The notes beneath the pieces are model-generated. The model worked only from the letters and a program-made list of their open reading frames with translations, ran no database searches and was not told where the DNA came from. 64,000 bases of DNA from Solitalea longa (lineage in GTDB: Bacteria > Bacteroidota > Bacteroidia > Sphingobacteriales > Sphingobacteriaceae): contig NZ_PQVF01000002.1 of assembly GCF_002920915.1 (NCBI RefSeq), forward strand, positions 375 through 64,374, given 5' to 3'. This document shows positions 8,495 through 17,053 of the stretch, piece after piece; positions within the stretch are counted from its first letter, which is position 1; every line of letters starts with the position of its first letter. A program made the position numbers and the translations under genes.

Positions 8495-9598
8495 TTAAAA
8501 CAATTCCAATTGAGAATTATCGGCAGAACGGTTGTTATGATAAGGAATGCTTTCGCCGAAGTTTGATAAAGAAATCCCCAACAACCTTACTTTTTGGTCT
8601 TCCGAAAATGTTTTAACAAGAAGTTCCTTTGCAGTTTCGGCAATGGTTGCTAAATCATTAACCCCATTGGTAAATGATTGATTGCGGGTTATTTGTTTAA
8701 AATCGCTGTATTTTATTTTAAGAGTGATGGTTCGACCTTTCAATTGATAACGCTGCAAGCGGTTAAAAACCGTTAAGGCAATTTTATCGAGCTCCTCAAC
8801 CATTTCTTCCAATGTGGTAAGATCACGAGAGAAAGTATCTTCTGCACCCAGTGATTTTGTTTCGCGGTTAGGTTGTACAGGTCGATCATCTATTCCCCTT
8901 ACAATTTTATAGAAGAACCGGCCAATTTTACCGAAATGCCTACTTAACTGTTCTTCGCTTAGTTTCTTTAAATCGGCCCCGGTATGAATGTTCATCAGTT
9001 TCATTTTTTGAGCAGTAACCTTTCCGACTCCAAAAAACTTTTCAACCGGCAACTGTTCCATAAACGATTCAATTTTAGAAGGGCCAATAAAAGTTAAACC
9101 GTCGGGTTTGTTAATATCCGAAGCTGTTTTAGCCACAAACTTATTGATAGAAACCCCTGCGGAAGCTGTTAGATTCAGTTCATTTTTTATAGCCTCTCTG
9201 ATTTGCTTTGCAATTTCGAGCGCCGAACCGATCCCTAGTTTATCATCGGTAACATCCAGGTAAGCTTCGTCTAAAGAAAGTGGTTCAATTAAATCGGTAT
9301 AGCGGCTAAATATTTCCCTGATCCTGGCAGAAACCTCTTTATATGCAGCAAACCTTGGAAAAACGAAAATAACGTGGGGACATAATTGCTGCGCCTTTTT
9401 TGAAGGCATTGCCGATCGGATACCAAATTTGCGGGCTTCGTAACTGGCAGTTGCCACCACTCCTCCTCTACCCTGCGGCAAGCCACCCACAACAATCGGT
9501 TTGCCTTTATACTCCGGATTGTCGCGCTGCTCAACCGAAGCATAAAAAGCATCCATATCAATGTGAATGATCTTTCGCAAATATCCTTTGTCTGTCAT
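8495..9598 (-). CDS. dinB: DNA polymerase IV (Y-family)
   Basis: Start chosen at the ATG giving MTDKGYLRK, which has a GGAG upstream; an earlier in-frame ATG adds six residues. The 367-residue protein shows the Y-family palm motifs IHIDMDAFYASVEQ and SLDEAYLDV, with the catalytic Asp and Asp-Glu, then the little-finger domain. The C-terminus is QLELF, a textbook sliding-clamp binding peptide, which argues that the protein is full-length and functional in translesion synthesis. No neighbouring SOS gene or LexA box was recognised. Confidence 0.95.
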   Translation of the reverse strand: MTDKGYLRKIIHIDMDAFYASVEQRDNPEYKGKPIVVGGLPQGRGGVVATASYEARKFGIRSAMPSKKAQQLCPHVIFVFPRFAAYKEVSARIREIFSRYTDLIEPLSLDEAYLDVTDDKLGIGSALEIAKQIREAIKNELNLTASAGVSINKFVAKTASDINKPDGLTFIGPSKIESFMEQLPVEKFFGVGKVTAQKMKLMNIHTGADLKKLSEEQLSRHFGKIGRFFYKIVRGIDDRPVQPNRETKSLGAEDTFSRDLTTLEEMVEELDKIALTVFNRLQRYQLKGRTITLKIKYSDFKQITRNQSFTNGVNDLATIAETAKELLVKTFSEDQKVRLLGISLSNFGESIPYHNNRSADNSQLELF

Positions 9599-9662
9599 CG
9601 TATCTCCGCAATGCAATTATTTGCATCAAAATTAAAACTTATGACCATATGAAAAGCAAAAA

Positions 9663-9687
9663 CCCATTTGGTGCTTATTCAAATGGG
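9663..9687. terminator. Intrinsic terminator between dinB and the DinB-fold gene
   Basis: CCCATTTG (9663-9670) pairs with CAAATGGG (9680-9687), with A-runs on the left and T-runs on the right, so it can work in both directions. It ends the minus-strand DinB-fold gene. Confidence 0.75.
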
Positions 9688-9697
9688 CTTTTTGCTA

Positions 9698-10195
9698 TTA
9701 AAAACCTTGATCATCCGCACTCGGACCGTAACTACCCGGAATAGGAATATCCAGCAGCCTTAAATAAACTCCAAGCTGTGCACGGTGATGCACAATTTGG
9801 CAATAGGTCATACGAATAACCTCTTCTTTAGTTGAAGTAGAATAGATTTGATCACCATTTCTGAGTGTCCAGTTTTGGTCAAGTATTTCTTCGGAAGTAT
9901 TCTCGAGATGTTTTTTCCCATCCGCCAATGACACCTCAAACAACATAAGAAGATCATCAGTATCACTAACCTTCTTAGGTTCATACGGCGCAGTTGCAAA
10001 ATCTAGTTCATCGGTGGTTACAGCCATTGAAACCCAGGTTGGCAATTCCGCAATATGTGTCGACAATTGCTCGATCGTCATACTTTTTTCATGAGGCTTC
10101 CAACTGTACTTGTCGTTTGGAATTCGGCTAAGCATTTTGCGAGTGGTTTTCGACTCAGCATCCATTTCTTTTAATAACTTTTCAATTACTGTCAT
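9698..10195 (-). CDS. DinB-superfamily (YfiT-like) four-helix metal protein
   Basis: A 165-residue member of the DinB/YfiT superfamily (unrelated to polymerase IV in spite of the name). Start taken at MTVIEKLL; an upstream ATG adds nine residues. The likely metal-binding histidines are in QLSTHIAELP and in the VHHRAQLGVYLRLL helix, spaced as in the family. Members include putative bacillithiol or mycothiol transferases and many of unknown role. Single gene. Confidence 0.83.
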   Translation of the reverse strand: MTVIEKLLKEMDAESKTTRKMLSRIPNDKYSWKPHEKSMTIEQLSTHIAELPTWVSMAVTTDELDFATAPYEPKKVSDTDDLLMLFEVSLADGKKHLENTSEEILDQNWTLRNGDQIYSTSTKEEVIRMTYCQIVHHRAQLGVYLRLLDIPIPGSYGPSADDQGF

Positions 10196-10274
10196 AGTAG
10201 TACGTTTTAAATTGTTATTCAAAAAAAGCCTACCCTAATGACAACCCTATGTCAGCAGGGAAAAAATATTAGCA

Positions 10275-10781
10275 TTAATCTTTAGTTCGATAATACCTCG
10301 AAATAATGAAAGCAATAGGCAAACCAATAAAGAAAAGGATACAACTTAGGCTGATCAAGCGTGAACCAATTGTTGGAGGATTTGTAGGCTGCGGCACATA
10401 TGAATTGGGAACTACCACGAAATTCATAAACAACCAAACGAAGAAGCCATATAGTAATCCGCTGATCACAAAATTATTTCGGGCAAATACAATATAAAAT
10501 GAACAGATATAGAAGATAAACGCCCATGAAAAGGCAAAGAAATAGTGAAAAACAGTTCCGGCTACAGCCATTGTCGATCCGCCATGAAACGCTTCGGACC
10601 CATAGAAACCACTGGCTATGTATTGCAATAACTTTTCAACTGTTGAAGGACCAAAGGCGCAATAAACCACAAAAGCAGAAAGGAGGTCAAGTGTACCGGC
10701 AACAATTCCGGCCAGTAAAATGGTTTTTATCGCTTTGTTATTGAAAGAAAGAGAGGTTGGAGGTTGATGATAAGGTTCCAT
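10275..10781 (-). CDS. Four-helix membrane protein of unknown function
   Basis: A 168-residue hydrophobic protein with four probable membrane helices (about residues 18-42, 69-97, 102-122 and 140-162). It faintly resembles the DUF1440/YagU family of inner-membrane proteins, but I cannot confirm that. It lies alone, with a 13-bp inverted repeat upstream of its start that could be an operator. Confidence 0.65.
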   Translation of the reverse strand: MEPYHQPPTSLSFNNKAIKTILLAGIVAGTLDLLSAFVVYCAFGPSTVEKLLQYIASGFYGSEAFHGGSTMAVAGTVFHYFFAFSWAFIFYICSFYIVFARNNFVISGLLYGFFVWLFMNFVVVPNSYVPQPTNPPTIGSRLISLSCILFFIGLPIAFIISRYYRTKD

Positions 10782-10797
10782 CAGCTGGGTTAAAATT

Positions 10798-10837
10798 ATT
10801 AGTTGTTATATTTTCTATAATCAATATAACAACTAAT
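10798..10837. repeat. 13-bp inverted repeat upstream of the membrane-protein gene
   Basis: ATTAGTTGTTATA (10798-10810) and TATAACAACTAAT (10825-10837) are perfect inverted copies around a 14-base centre. They lie 17 bp before the start of the minus-strand gene ending at 10275 and after the stop of the DUF1349 gene. There is no U-run, so an operator is more likely than a terminator. Confidence 0.55.
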
Positions 10838-10878
10838 TATCAGCGGTTTATATACGAATATAAATTGATTTCGATTTA

Positions 10879-11556
10879 TTATTCGCCGGTAAAGAAATCA
10901 TTAAATCCTTTACCATTATATGATATTTCGGTGAAGTGGACCTTGCACGAAGGGCCTTTAGCAGCCTGAGCATAAAAGCCTATTCGCAGATTTTGCATTT
11001 TCTTATAAGGGAAAGTGCGTGTTAAAATCCATTTCTGCCCATCAAGTGAATAATAGAAATTAAATATTTTACCTGATTTCGCCACCTTTAAATAAACCTC
11101 TTTACTCGTGGTTTCTGTATGATAATTTCCATCACTAACCTTATTCTTAACCAAGGATGAAACAATTCCATAAGTGTTCCGTTCATTTTTCTCAAACAAT
11201 AAATTAGCCCAGTTAGCGTCATCGCTGTATATCAAAACAGCTCCTCCATCGTAAGTATTCATAAATTCGGGCGTTACTTTTGTTTTAAAAACAAAGTTAG
11301 AATCGGGGTTGAACAGCAATTTGGGCGCTGTATTGGTATAGTAGTTACCGTCAACAAAAACAAATAGATCAGTTTCTTTACCGGCTTCAATAATAATCCC
11401 CTTGTCGGTAACTGAAAATTGTTTAGGAGCGGTTTCCCATTTTAGGTCAACCGGAATGGAGGTAAGTTTAACAGGTTGCGATTGCGCCAATACGGAATGT
11501 ACAGAAACAAGGATGGCTAATAAAGAGCCTAAGCAGAGTGCTTTTTTCATGATCAT
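10879..11556 (-). CDS. DUF1349 concanavalin-like secreted protein
   Basis: The 225-residue protein has a signal peptide ending at VLAQ (about residue 25) and a single DUF1349 domain, a concanavalin-like beta sandwich often found beside or fused to glycoside hydrolases. Typical pieces are LKWETAPKQFSVTDKGIII, YDGGAVLIYSDDANWANLLFE and the YYSLDGQKWILTRTF/IGFYAQ block near the end. A sugar-binding or enzymatic role has been suggested for the family but not established. Single gene, divergent from the AHSA1 gene. Confidence 0.82.
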   Translation of the reverse strand: MIMKKALCLGSLLAILVSVHSVLAQSQPVKLTSIPVDLKWETAPKQFSVTDKGIIIEAGKETDLFVFVDGNYYTNTAPKLLFNPDSNFVFKTKVTPEFMNTYDGGAVLIYSDDANWANLLFEKNERNTYGIVSSLVKNKVSDGNYHTETTSKEVYLKVAKSGKIFNFYYSLDGQKWILTRTFPYKKMQNLRIGFYAQAAKGPSCKVHFTEISYNGKGFNDFFTGE

Positions 11557-11718
11557 TTAATAGGTTGAAATTAAGAAGCTGAAAATAACTATTATCAAAA
11601 AAAGGCTGTTCTATTCAATGTAACAACTTTGAAAAAAAATTAAAAAAGTTTTAGATTTAGGCTGTAAACGATCGGTTACATATCTTTATATATCAATCAC
11701 ACCTTCAAAAAAAGCTAT

Positions 11719-12156
11719 ATGAAAAATAACCCTGTTATAGTTGAAAAAACTTTCAATGCTCCAATTGAAGAAGTTTGGGAGGCCCTTACTGATAAGGAAA
11801 AAATGAAGCAATGGTATTTCGATATTGTGGATTTTAAGCCAAAAATCAGCCATGAGTTTCATTTTTTAGCCGGGCCGGAAAACAAGCAATACCTTCATAT
11901 TTGCCGAATAACTGACCTTTTCCCTTTAAAAAAGCTGGCTTATACCTGGCGATTTGAAGGCTACGATGGAAATTCGAAGGTGAATTTTGAGTTATTTAAT
12001 GAAGGCCCATCATCTACGCGGTTAAAACTTACACACGAAGGTCTGGAAAGCTTTCCGGCCAGCAATCCTGATTTGGCAAAGGAAAACTTTGAACAAGGCT
12101 GGAATCAAATCATCGGAACCAGTTTAGTCAACTTTTTGAGTAAAGACGAAGCATGA
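11719..12156 (+). CDS. AHSA1/SRPBCC domain protein
   Basis: A 145-residue SRPBCC-fold protein of the activator-of-Hsp90-like type, recognised by the FNAPIEEVWEALTDKEKMKQWY start and the TRLKLTHEG segment before the last helix (ENFEQGWNQIIGTSL). It has a hydrophobic ligand cavity by family; ligand unknown. A RibD-like reductase gene follows 49 bp downstream on the same strand. Confidence 0.87.
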   Translation: MKNNPVIVEKTFNAPIEEVWEALTDKEKMKQWYFDIVDFKPKISHEFHFLAGPENKQYLHICRITDLFPLKKLAYTWRFEGYDGNSKVNFELFNEGPSSTRLKLTHEGLESFPASNPDLAKENFEQGWNQIIGTSLVNFLSKDEA

Positions 12157-12205
12157 GCAGTCGTTGTAAAATGACCGCAATAAACCATATACATCAAATA
12201 AACAT

Positions 12206-12790
12206 ATGAGAAAACTAATTTCATTTATGCACATTTCGCTTGACGGTTATGTAGCAGGGCCGAACGGAGAAATAAACTGGGTTAAAGTTGATGAAGAAAT
12301 TTTTGATTATGTAGGTAAACGGATAAGCGAAGGCGACACAGCATTATATGGTCGAGCAACTTATCAGATGATGGAAGATTACTGGCCTACCGCAGCTGAA
12401 AAGCCTAACCCGACTAAGCATACTATTGAACATTCAAAGTGGTATAGCAAAGTTCACAAAGTAGTTTTATCAAAAACAATGAATCCCGATAATTTTCGGG
12501 AGGGTTGTTTGTCTAACACAGAAATTATAAGCGATAACCTTGTGGACAGGATAAACAACATAAAACAACAAGCTGGTAGTGAGATCTTGCTTTTTGGCAG
12601 CCCCTCAGCAGCACATTCGCTTATTCAACTGAATTTAATTGATGGCTACTGGCTATTTGTTAATCCAATTATTCTGGGACGTGGTATTCCGTTGTTTACC
12701 GACATCAACGACAAAATAAAACTAAACCTATTGAATACACACCAATTTACTAGTGGGGTTACTGAACTGAATTACACAGTTGATAGATAA
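12206..12790 (+). CDS. Dihydrofolate reductase-like (RibD C-terminal) protein
   Basis: The 194-residue protein matches the RibD C-terminal/DHFR-like fold: it starts RKLISFMHISLDGYVAGPNGE, has ALYGRATYQMMEDYW, and ends with PIILGRGIPLF before the last strands. These proteins bind NADPH; Bacteroidota hold several paralogues of unknown substrate. Likely cotranscribed with the AHSA1 gene upstream. Confidence 0.88.
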   Translation: MRKLISFMHISLDGYVAGPNGEINWVKVDEEIFDYVGKRISEGDTALYGRATYQMMEDYWPTAAEKPNPTKHTIEHSKWYSKVHKVVLSKTMNPDNFREGCLSNTEIISDNLVDRINNIKQQAGSEILLFGSPSAAHSLIQLNLIDGYWLFVNPIILGRGIPLFTDINDKIKLNLLNTHQFTSGVTELNYTVDR

Positions 12791-12896
12791 TAACTACGAA
12801 CCGCATACAATGTATCTAGTTGTGGAGATTTTGGGTTGTTAATGAACCCAATGCAAAGCTCGAAAAGGCATTGTTTAGTATAGAACAGATAAATAA

Positions 12897-12939
12897 AAAA
12901 TAGCGCCCAAGAATTTCAGTTCCTGGACGCTATTTTTTT
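12897..12939. terminator. Bidirectional terminator between RibD-like gene and aminopeptidase P gene
   Basis: AAAATAGCG pairs with CGCTATTTT, and inner CCA with TGG, around a short loop. T-runs on both strands serve the two convergent genes. Confidence 0.8.
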
Positions 12940-12945
12940 ATGAAA

Positions 12946-14727
12946 TTACAAAGCCTTAGTTTTTTCTTTCAGCCAGCTCTGTTCCTCAGTATTTAGATTT
13001 GGTGAAAGTTTATCATAAACAAACTGATGATAGTTGTTGAACCAGTTTAACTGGGTTTCATCCAGCATCTCTTTAACAATTAAGTTTTTATCAATCGGAC
13101 AAATGGTCACCGTTTCGAATTTATAAAACTGCCCGAATTCAGTTTTAACATCCTCCTGGCAAAGCACCAGGTTCTCAATACGGATACCATGTTTTTCAGG
13201 GCGATAAATTCCAGGTTCATTAGAGTTAAGCATACCCGGTTGAAATGCCACATTAATAGCACCCGAAACACTGATGTTTTGCGGTCCTTCATGCACATTT
13301 AAAAAGAAACCAACTCCATGACCGGTTCCATGCCCAAAATTATAGCCTGCTTGCCATAACCATTTACGCGAGTAAGCATCCATTTGATAACCTTTAGTTC
13401 CTTCAGGAAAACGGATCAGACTCAAATCGATCATTCCTTTTAAAACAAGGGTATAATCTTTCTTTTCTTCATCGGTTGGTTTGCCAAGAGTTAACGTACG
13501 GGTAATATCTGTAGTTCCGGTGTGATATTGCCCTCCGGAGTCAACCAAATAAATACCTTCGGCTTTTAACTCCACATTGCTTTCTTCTGTTGAACGGTAA
13601 TGGGGTAATGCGGCATGACCTCGGTAAGCAGAAATCGTCCCAAAACTCTCCCCTACAAATCCTTCTTGCTCAGCTCTGAAATCGTATAATTTTGCCGAAG
13701 CTGTAAGTTCATCAATATAGGTTTTGCCGATATTCTCTTCCAGCCATTTCAAAAACTTCACCATCGCCACACCGTCTTTCACCATTGTTTGCCGAATGTG
13801 TTCTTGTTCAACGGTATTTTTTATGGTTTTGAACAGCGTTGTTGGATTAGTTCCTTCAACAATGTTTACTTCCGCCGGAATTGATTCATAAACTAACTGA
13901 CAGATCTTTTTAGCATCCACCAGCACCGATTTTCCTTCAGGCAGTTCTTGCACAGCATCAACAAAAGCTTCGTAAGGTTTTAAAGTGATTTCGGCTTTTT
14001 CCAATTCATCTTTAGTAGCATTATCAATACGGCTAAAATCAACAAACCAAATAACTTCCGTTTGCGAAACCAACGTATGGCTTAACACCAATGGGTTACA
14101 CTCCACATCGCTGCCGCGTACATTTAATAACCAGGCAGTATCATCCATTGATGAGATCAAATGAAAGTCGACCTGCTGTTTTTTCATTTCAGCACGCAAA
14201 CGCTTGATCTTATCGGCTGTTGATTCACCTGTAGTGGAAACAGGTAAAGTAAACACCGGATTTCTTAAAAATGGTGGACGGTTCACCCAAATCGGTCCTA
14301 ATAAATCCGATTTGGTATCTAATTTAAAGCCGAAACGATTAAAGCCTGCGCGCATGGTTTTTACCAGCTCGGCAGCCACTAAACGACCATCAAATGCAAC
14401 AGTGGAACCTTTAGGCAACCGTTCGGTCAGCCACTCGACGTATTCAGGTGTTGCCTGAACCCTCAGCTTCACCAGTTCAAAACCTGAGTCTTTTAATTGA
14501 TCAGCCGCCTGAACAAAGTATCTCGCATCAGTCCATAAACCGGCAAAATCAGCAGTGATCACCAAGGTACCTGCCGAACCACTAAAGCCCGAAGTCCATT
14601 CAATACACTTAAAATGATCAGGTAAATATTCGCTGATATGCGGATCGGAAGAAGGAATAACATAGGCGTCAATACCATTCTGCTGCATTTGGTCGCGAAT
14701 GGCACTTAGTTTTTCTGTATACTTCAT
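12946..14727 (-). CDS. pepP: Xaa-Pro aminopeptidase (M24B)
   Basis: A 593-residue, three-domain aminopeptidase P that removes N-terminal residues before proline. Two creatinase N-like domains (about 5-145 and 170-300) precede the pita-bread catalytic domain. All five metal ligands can be placed: Asp396 (LVDSGG), Asp407 (TTDITR), His470 (TGHGVG), Glu504 (NEPGIY) and Glu518 (RIENL). The length matches the long cytosolic form shared with eukaryotes. Single gene. Confidence 0.95.
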   Translation of the reverse strand: MKYTEKLSAIRDQMQQNGIDAYVIPSSDPHISEYLPDHFKCIEWTSGFSGSAGTLVITADFAGLWTDARYFVQAADQLKDSGFELVKLRVQATPEYVEWLTERLPKGSTVAFDGRLVAAELVKTMRAGFNRFGFKLDTKSDLLGPIWVNRPPFLRNPVFTLPVSTTGESTADKIKRLRAEMKKQQVDFHLISSMDDTAWLLNVRGSDVECNPLVLSHTLVSQTEVIWFVDFSRIDNATKDELEKAEITLKPYEAFVDAVQELPEGKSVLVDAKKICQLVYESIPAEVNIVEGTNPTTLFKTIKNTVEQEHIRQTMVKDGVAMVKFLKWLEENIGKTYIDELTASAKLYDFRAEQEGFVGESFGTISAYRGHAALPHYRSTEESNVELKAEGIYLVDSGGQYHTGTTDITRTLTLGKPTDEEKKDYTLVLKGMIDLSLIRFPEGTKGYQMDAYSRKWLWQAGYNFGHGTGHGVGFFLNVHEGPQNISVSGAINVAFQPGMLNSNEPGIYRPEKHGIRIENLVLCQEDVKTEFGQFYKFETVTICPIDKNLIVKEMLDETQLNWFNNYHQFVYDKLSPNLNTEEQSWLKEKTKAL

Positions 14728-14864
14728 TATTGATTGATAGTTTTGAGGCGTAAATATACCTTATCTAGTTGGCAGGAAATAATGATTATTAAACTTTATC
14801 CCACAATTTCCCGACCTGCTCACATCTGTAAATCTTGCCTCCAAACTATCAATAACGCGTACTC

Positions 14865-15314
14865 TTATGCTCCAAATTGCTGCAAGTGATGATCGAGATG
14901 CTTCCATGATAAAATCCCCCAATCGTCTGGTGTCATTGTGCCGAAAATCGGATGTTTTGTTCCCACAATTGCCGTACTTCCACCTTCAGAATAACCTTTT
15001 ATCAGCTGGATGAGCTCAGCTTTTTCTTTGTTAAAATCACGTTCGTCAACTATTTTAAAAGAACTGTCGGTAGGTAAGTTCTTCTTAAATGGTTTATCAC
15101 CTAAAAAAGACTTTTTGATCACACTACCCAACAACACACTTATAAAAGTTTTCTTTACCCCTTTTTCAATAAACGCCATTTTTAAAGGCTGCTGGCAATG
15201 TGCAAGCATCTGCGACACATTCATTTTTCCCCACTGAGCCTGACTTTGGTTGGTAAGCTGATTGATCCGCTCAACAATTTCATTATTGTCAGCTGCATTT
15301 AATAAGTTTTTCAT
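14865..15314 (-). CDS. DUF1569 protein (DinB-fold)
   Basis: Start taken at the ATG giving MKNLLNAADNNE; the longer frame would use TTG. The 149-residue product fits DUF1569, a DinB-superfamily four-helix bundle: QWGKMNVSQMLAHCQQPLKMA near the start and HPIFGTMTPDDWGILSWKHLDHHLQQFGA at the end, where the WxxxxxKHLDHHxxQF helix carries the putative metal histidines. It follows the DoxX gene closely, so the two form an operon. Confidence 0.85.
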   Translation of the reverse strand: MKNLLNAADNNEIVERINQLTNQSQAQWGKMNVSQMLAHCQQPLKMAFIEKGVKKTFISVLLGSVIKKSFLGDKPFKKNLPTDSSFKIVDERDFNKEKAELIQLIKGYSEGGSTAIVGTKHPIFGTMTPDDWGILSWKHLDHHLQQFGA

Positions 15315-15329
15315 GTATAATATGTTCAA

Positions 15330-15779
15330 TTAGTTTAAGCTAAAGTAAAAAATCCAGGCAATGAAAAAAATTTGCAAAGGCACCCTGAACCATAAATAAG
15401 AAAGTCCATTGCCTTCATAATTGCCCTTTTCAAAGTCGATATGTCGAATGGCTGCATTAACATTGGCCGGTAGAATGAGCACAAAGAAAATGACCAGCAA
15501 AATTGCAGTTGTATTTCGTAGGGAAGGAATTAGCAAGCCAATTGCCGCCAACACTTCCATAATACCAGTAATATAAACAAGCTGTTTTTTGTAGGGCACA
15601 AATTCAGGAATCATCAACGCCATGCCACTTGCAAACTTAAAATGCCCCAGGGCTGTAAAAATCAGCATTAAGCTCATGGCTAAATTGCCGGCAAAAACAA
15701 AGTTTAAGCCGTTACCTATCGCCCAATTTGCCAAAAAAGCAATGAAAAAACTTGCAATTAATACGATCAGGGGTTTCAT
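15330..15779 (-). CDS. DoxX-like membrane protein
   Basis: A 149-residue protein with four predicted membrane helices, matching the DoxX/MauE-like family (ALGHFKFASGMALMIPEFVPYKKQLVYITGIMEVLAAIGLLIP is the recognisable middle, in two pieces here). Function of the family is unsettled; some members work with redox partners. A perfect 14-bp palindrome sits just upstream of the start and suggests specific control of this gene and the DUF1569 gene behind it. Confidence 0.85.
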   Translation of the reverse strand: MKPLIVLIASFFIAFLANWAIGNGLNFVFAGNLAMSLMLIFTALGHFKFASGMALMIPEFVPYKKQLVYITGIMEVLAAIGLLIPSLRNTTAILLVIFFVLILPANVNAAIRHIDFEKGNYEGNGLSYLWFRVPLQIFFIAWIFYFSLN

Positions 15780-15795
15780 ACTTTATTTAACATTT

Positions 15796-15809
15796 ATTTC
15801 CTAGGAAAT
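15796..15809. promoter_or_regulatory. Perfect 14-bp palindrome, putative operator
   Basis: ATTTCCTAGGAAAT is its own reverse complement and lies 17 bp upstream of the DoxX start codon, where a repressor or activator would bind. No regulator gene is adjacent. Confidence 0.5.
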
Positions 15810-15972
15810 GCTTGGCCTGCTACATAAGAAAAGGCTGGAGGAACTGATGTCTTATCCAAAATGTTTGTCTCATTATCGATGCAGGCCCTGAATACAATTA
15901 AATTTATCAACTTAAATTAACACACGAAACCAAATAGCTTACATTTTTACAAATAGCAGCAACGATGTATGA

Positions 15973-16584
15973 TTATTGAACAGCGTCTTTTTCAACTAAC
16001 TGGTTGTTTACTCGTTCAAGTTGTTCAATTACTTCATTGATCCCTTTACTAATTGAAGCAGCTTGTTTAGGTACAAATTTAACCCACGCTAAACCGATCC
16101 ATCCAAAAGTAACCAAATAAACCAGCACGGCGTAAGGCCATTGCATTCTTATCGCATATTCATAGAGGTACAAACCCATCCCCAATGAAAGCAAAATGAA
16201 ATATGCTTTCATAATTTTAGTTTGAAAAAAGCTCATTTGACTTTTATACCTGATCATTTTTTGCAGGTATTGATGGCTATTTTCTTCGGATGAACTTGAT
16301 TTGAATAAACCTTGCAGCATATTTGATTGTATTATCACAGCCATTACAATAGCTATTACGGCAATAATAACACCCAGCTTGGTAGTAAAAAACTCAGGTT
16401 TATAGTAAAACAAAACAAAGGTGATATAAATGGCGGTAAGCGTTAAAATCACATTGTGTTTAATTATGTTGAAGCGGGCCTTTTTTCTGAAACTGATGGC
16501 CTTTTCAATTACCGCTTTTACATTTGGCAAGTCAGTAACTTCCTGTTTATGCCAAAGTTGTTTTATGTCGTTGAAGTTGTTCAT
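15973..16584 (-). CDS. Four-helix membrane protein paired with ECF sigma factor (putative anti-sigma)
   Basis: A 203-residue protein with an N-terminal cytoplasmic stretch of about 45 residues (FNDIKQLWHKQEVTDLP start), four predicted membrane helices and a charged C-terminal helix. Its start lies 38 bp inside the end of the ECF sigma gene, so the two are translationally coupled. That arrangement and the short cytoplasmic head suggest an anti-sigma factor, but no zinc-finger anti-sigma motif (HxxxCxxC) is present. Bacteroidota have many such sigma partners annotated only as hypothetical. Confidence 0.6.
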   Translation of the reverse strand: MNNFNDIKQLWHKQEVTDLPNVKAVIEKAISFRKKARFNIIKHNVILTLTAIYITFVLFYYKPEFFTTKLGVIIAVIAIVMAVIIQSNMLQGLFKSSSSEENSHQYLQKMIRYKSQMSFFQTKIMKAYFILLSLGMGLYLYEYAIRMQWPYAVLVYLVTFGWIGLAWVKFVPKQAASISKGINEVIEQLERVNNQLVEKDAVQ

Positions 16585-17044
16585 GTTGCTGAAATTTCTT
16601 TAAAATTTTTTCCTTAATACGATGAATTTTCACTCTTACATTTCCCTCGGAAATACCGATAATCTCTGCGATTTGAGCCTGGGGCAGTTCCTCCAGTTCT
16701 AGGGAAATAATCAGCCTGTCTGTTTCTTCAAGTTCAGAGATAAACCTGAACAATAACTTTTCCTGCTCCGAATTATCATCCGAAAACTTTTCTTCAATTT
16801 CTGCGGGCAGTTCTGATTTCAAGGATTTCTTCGCTCGTTCTATCTGTCGTAAGCAATTGTTGGAGGCAATTCTGAATATCCAGGTACCTACCGAAGATTC
16901 CTGTCTAAACTTTCCCAGGTTTTGCCAAACGGTTATAAATGTTTCCTGGGTAATATCTTTTGCCCAACTGTTATCATTTACATAACCCATGCACAGGCGG
17001 TAAACTCTTGGCGAATAGATTTGATATATTTCTTCAAAAGTCAT
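16547..17044 (-). CDS. ECF-type RNA polymerase sigma factor
   Basis: The 165-residue protein has sigma region 2 (YRLCMGYVNDNSWAKDITQETFITVW, with the core-binding and -10 residues) and region 4 (LEELPQAQIAEIIGISEGNVRVKIHRIKEKI), with no region 3, typical of ECF sigma factors. It overlaps the following membrane-protein gene by 38 bp. A signal-peptide alpha/beta hydrolase gene, now frameshifted, ends 9 bp upstream on the same strand. Confidence 0.93.
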   Translation of the reverse strand: MTFEEIYQIYSPRVYRLCMGYVNDNSWAKDITQETFITVWQNLGKFRQESSVGTWIFRIASNNCLRQIERAKKSLKSELPAEIEEKFSDDNSEQEKLLFRFISELEETDRLIISLELEELPQAQIAEIIGISEGNVRVKIHRIKEKILKKFQQHEQLQRHKTTLA

Positions 17045-17053
17045 TGATGTGAT

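Noticed and set aside
12791-12895. A possible gene remnant between the RibD-like gene and its terminator
   Set aside because: No frame longer than about ten codons and no recognisable residue pattern.
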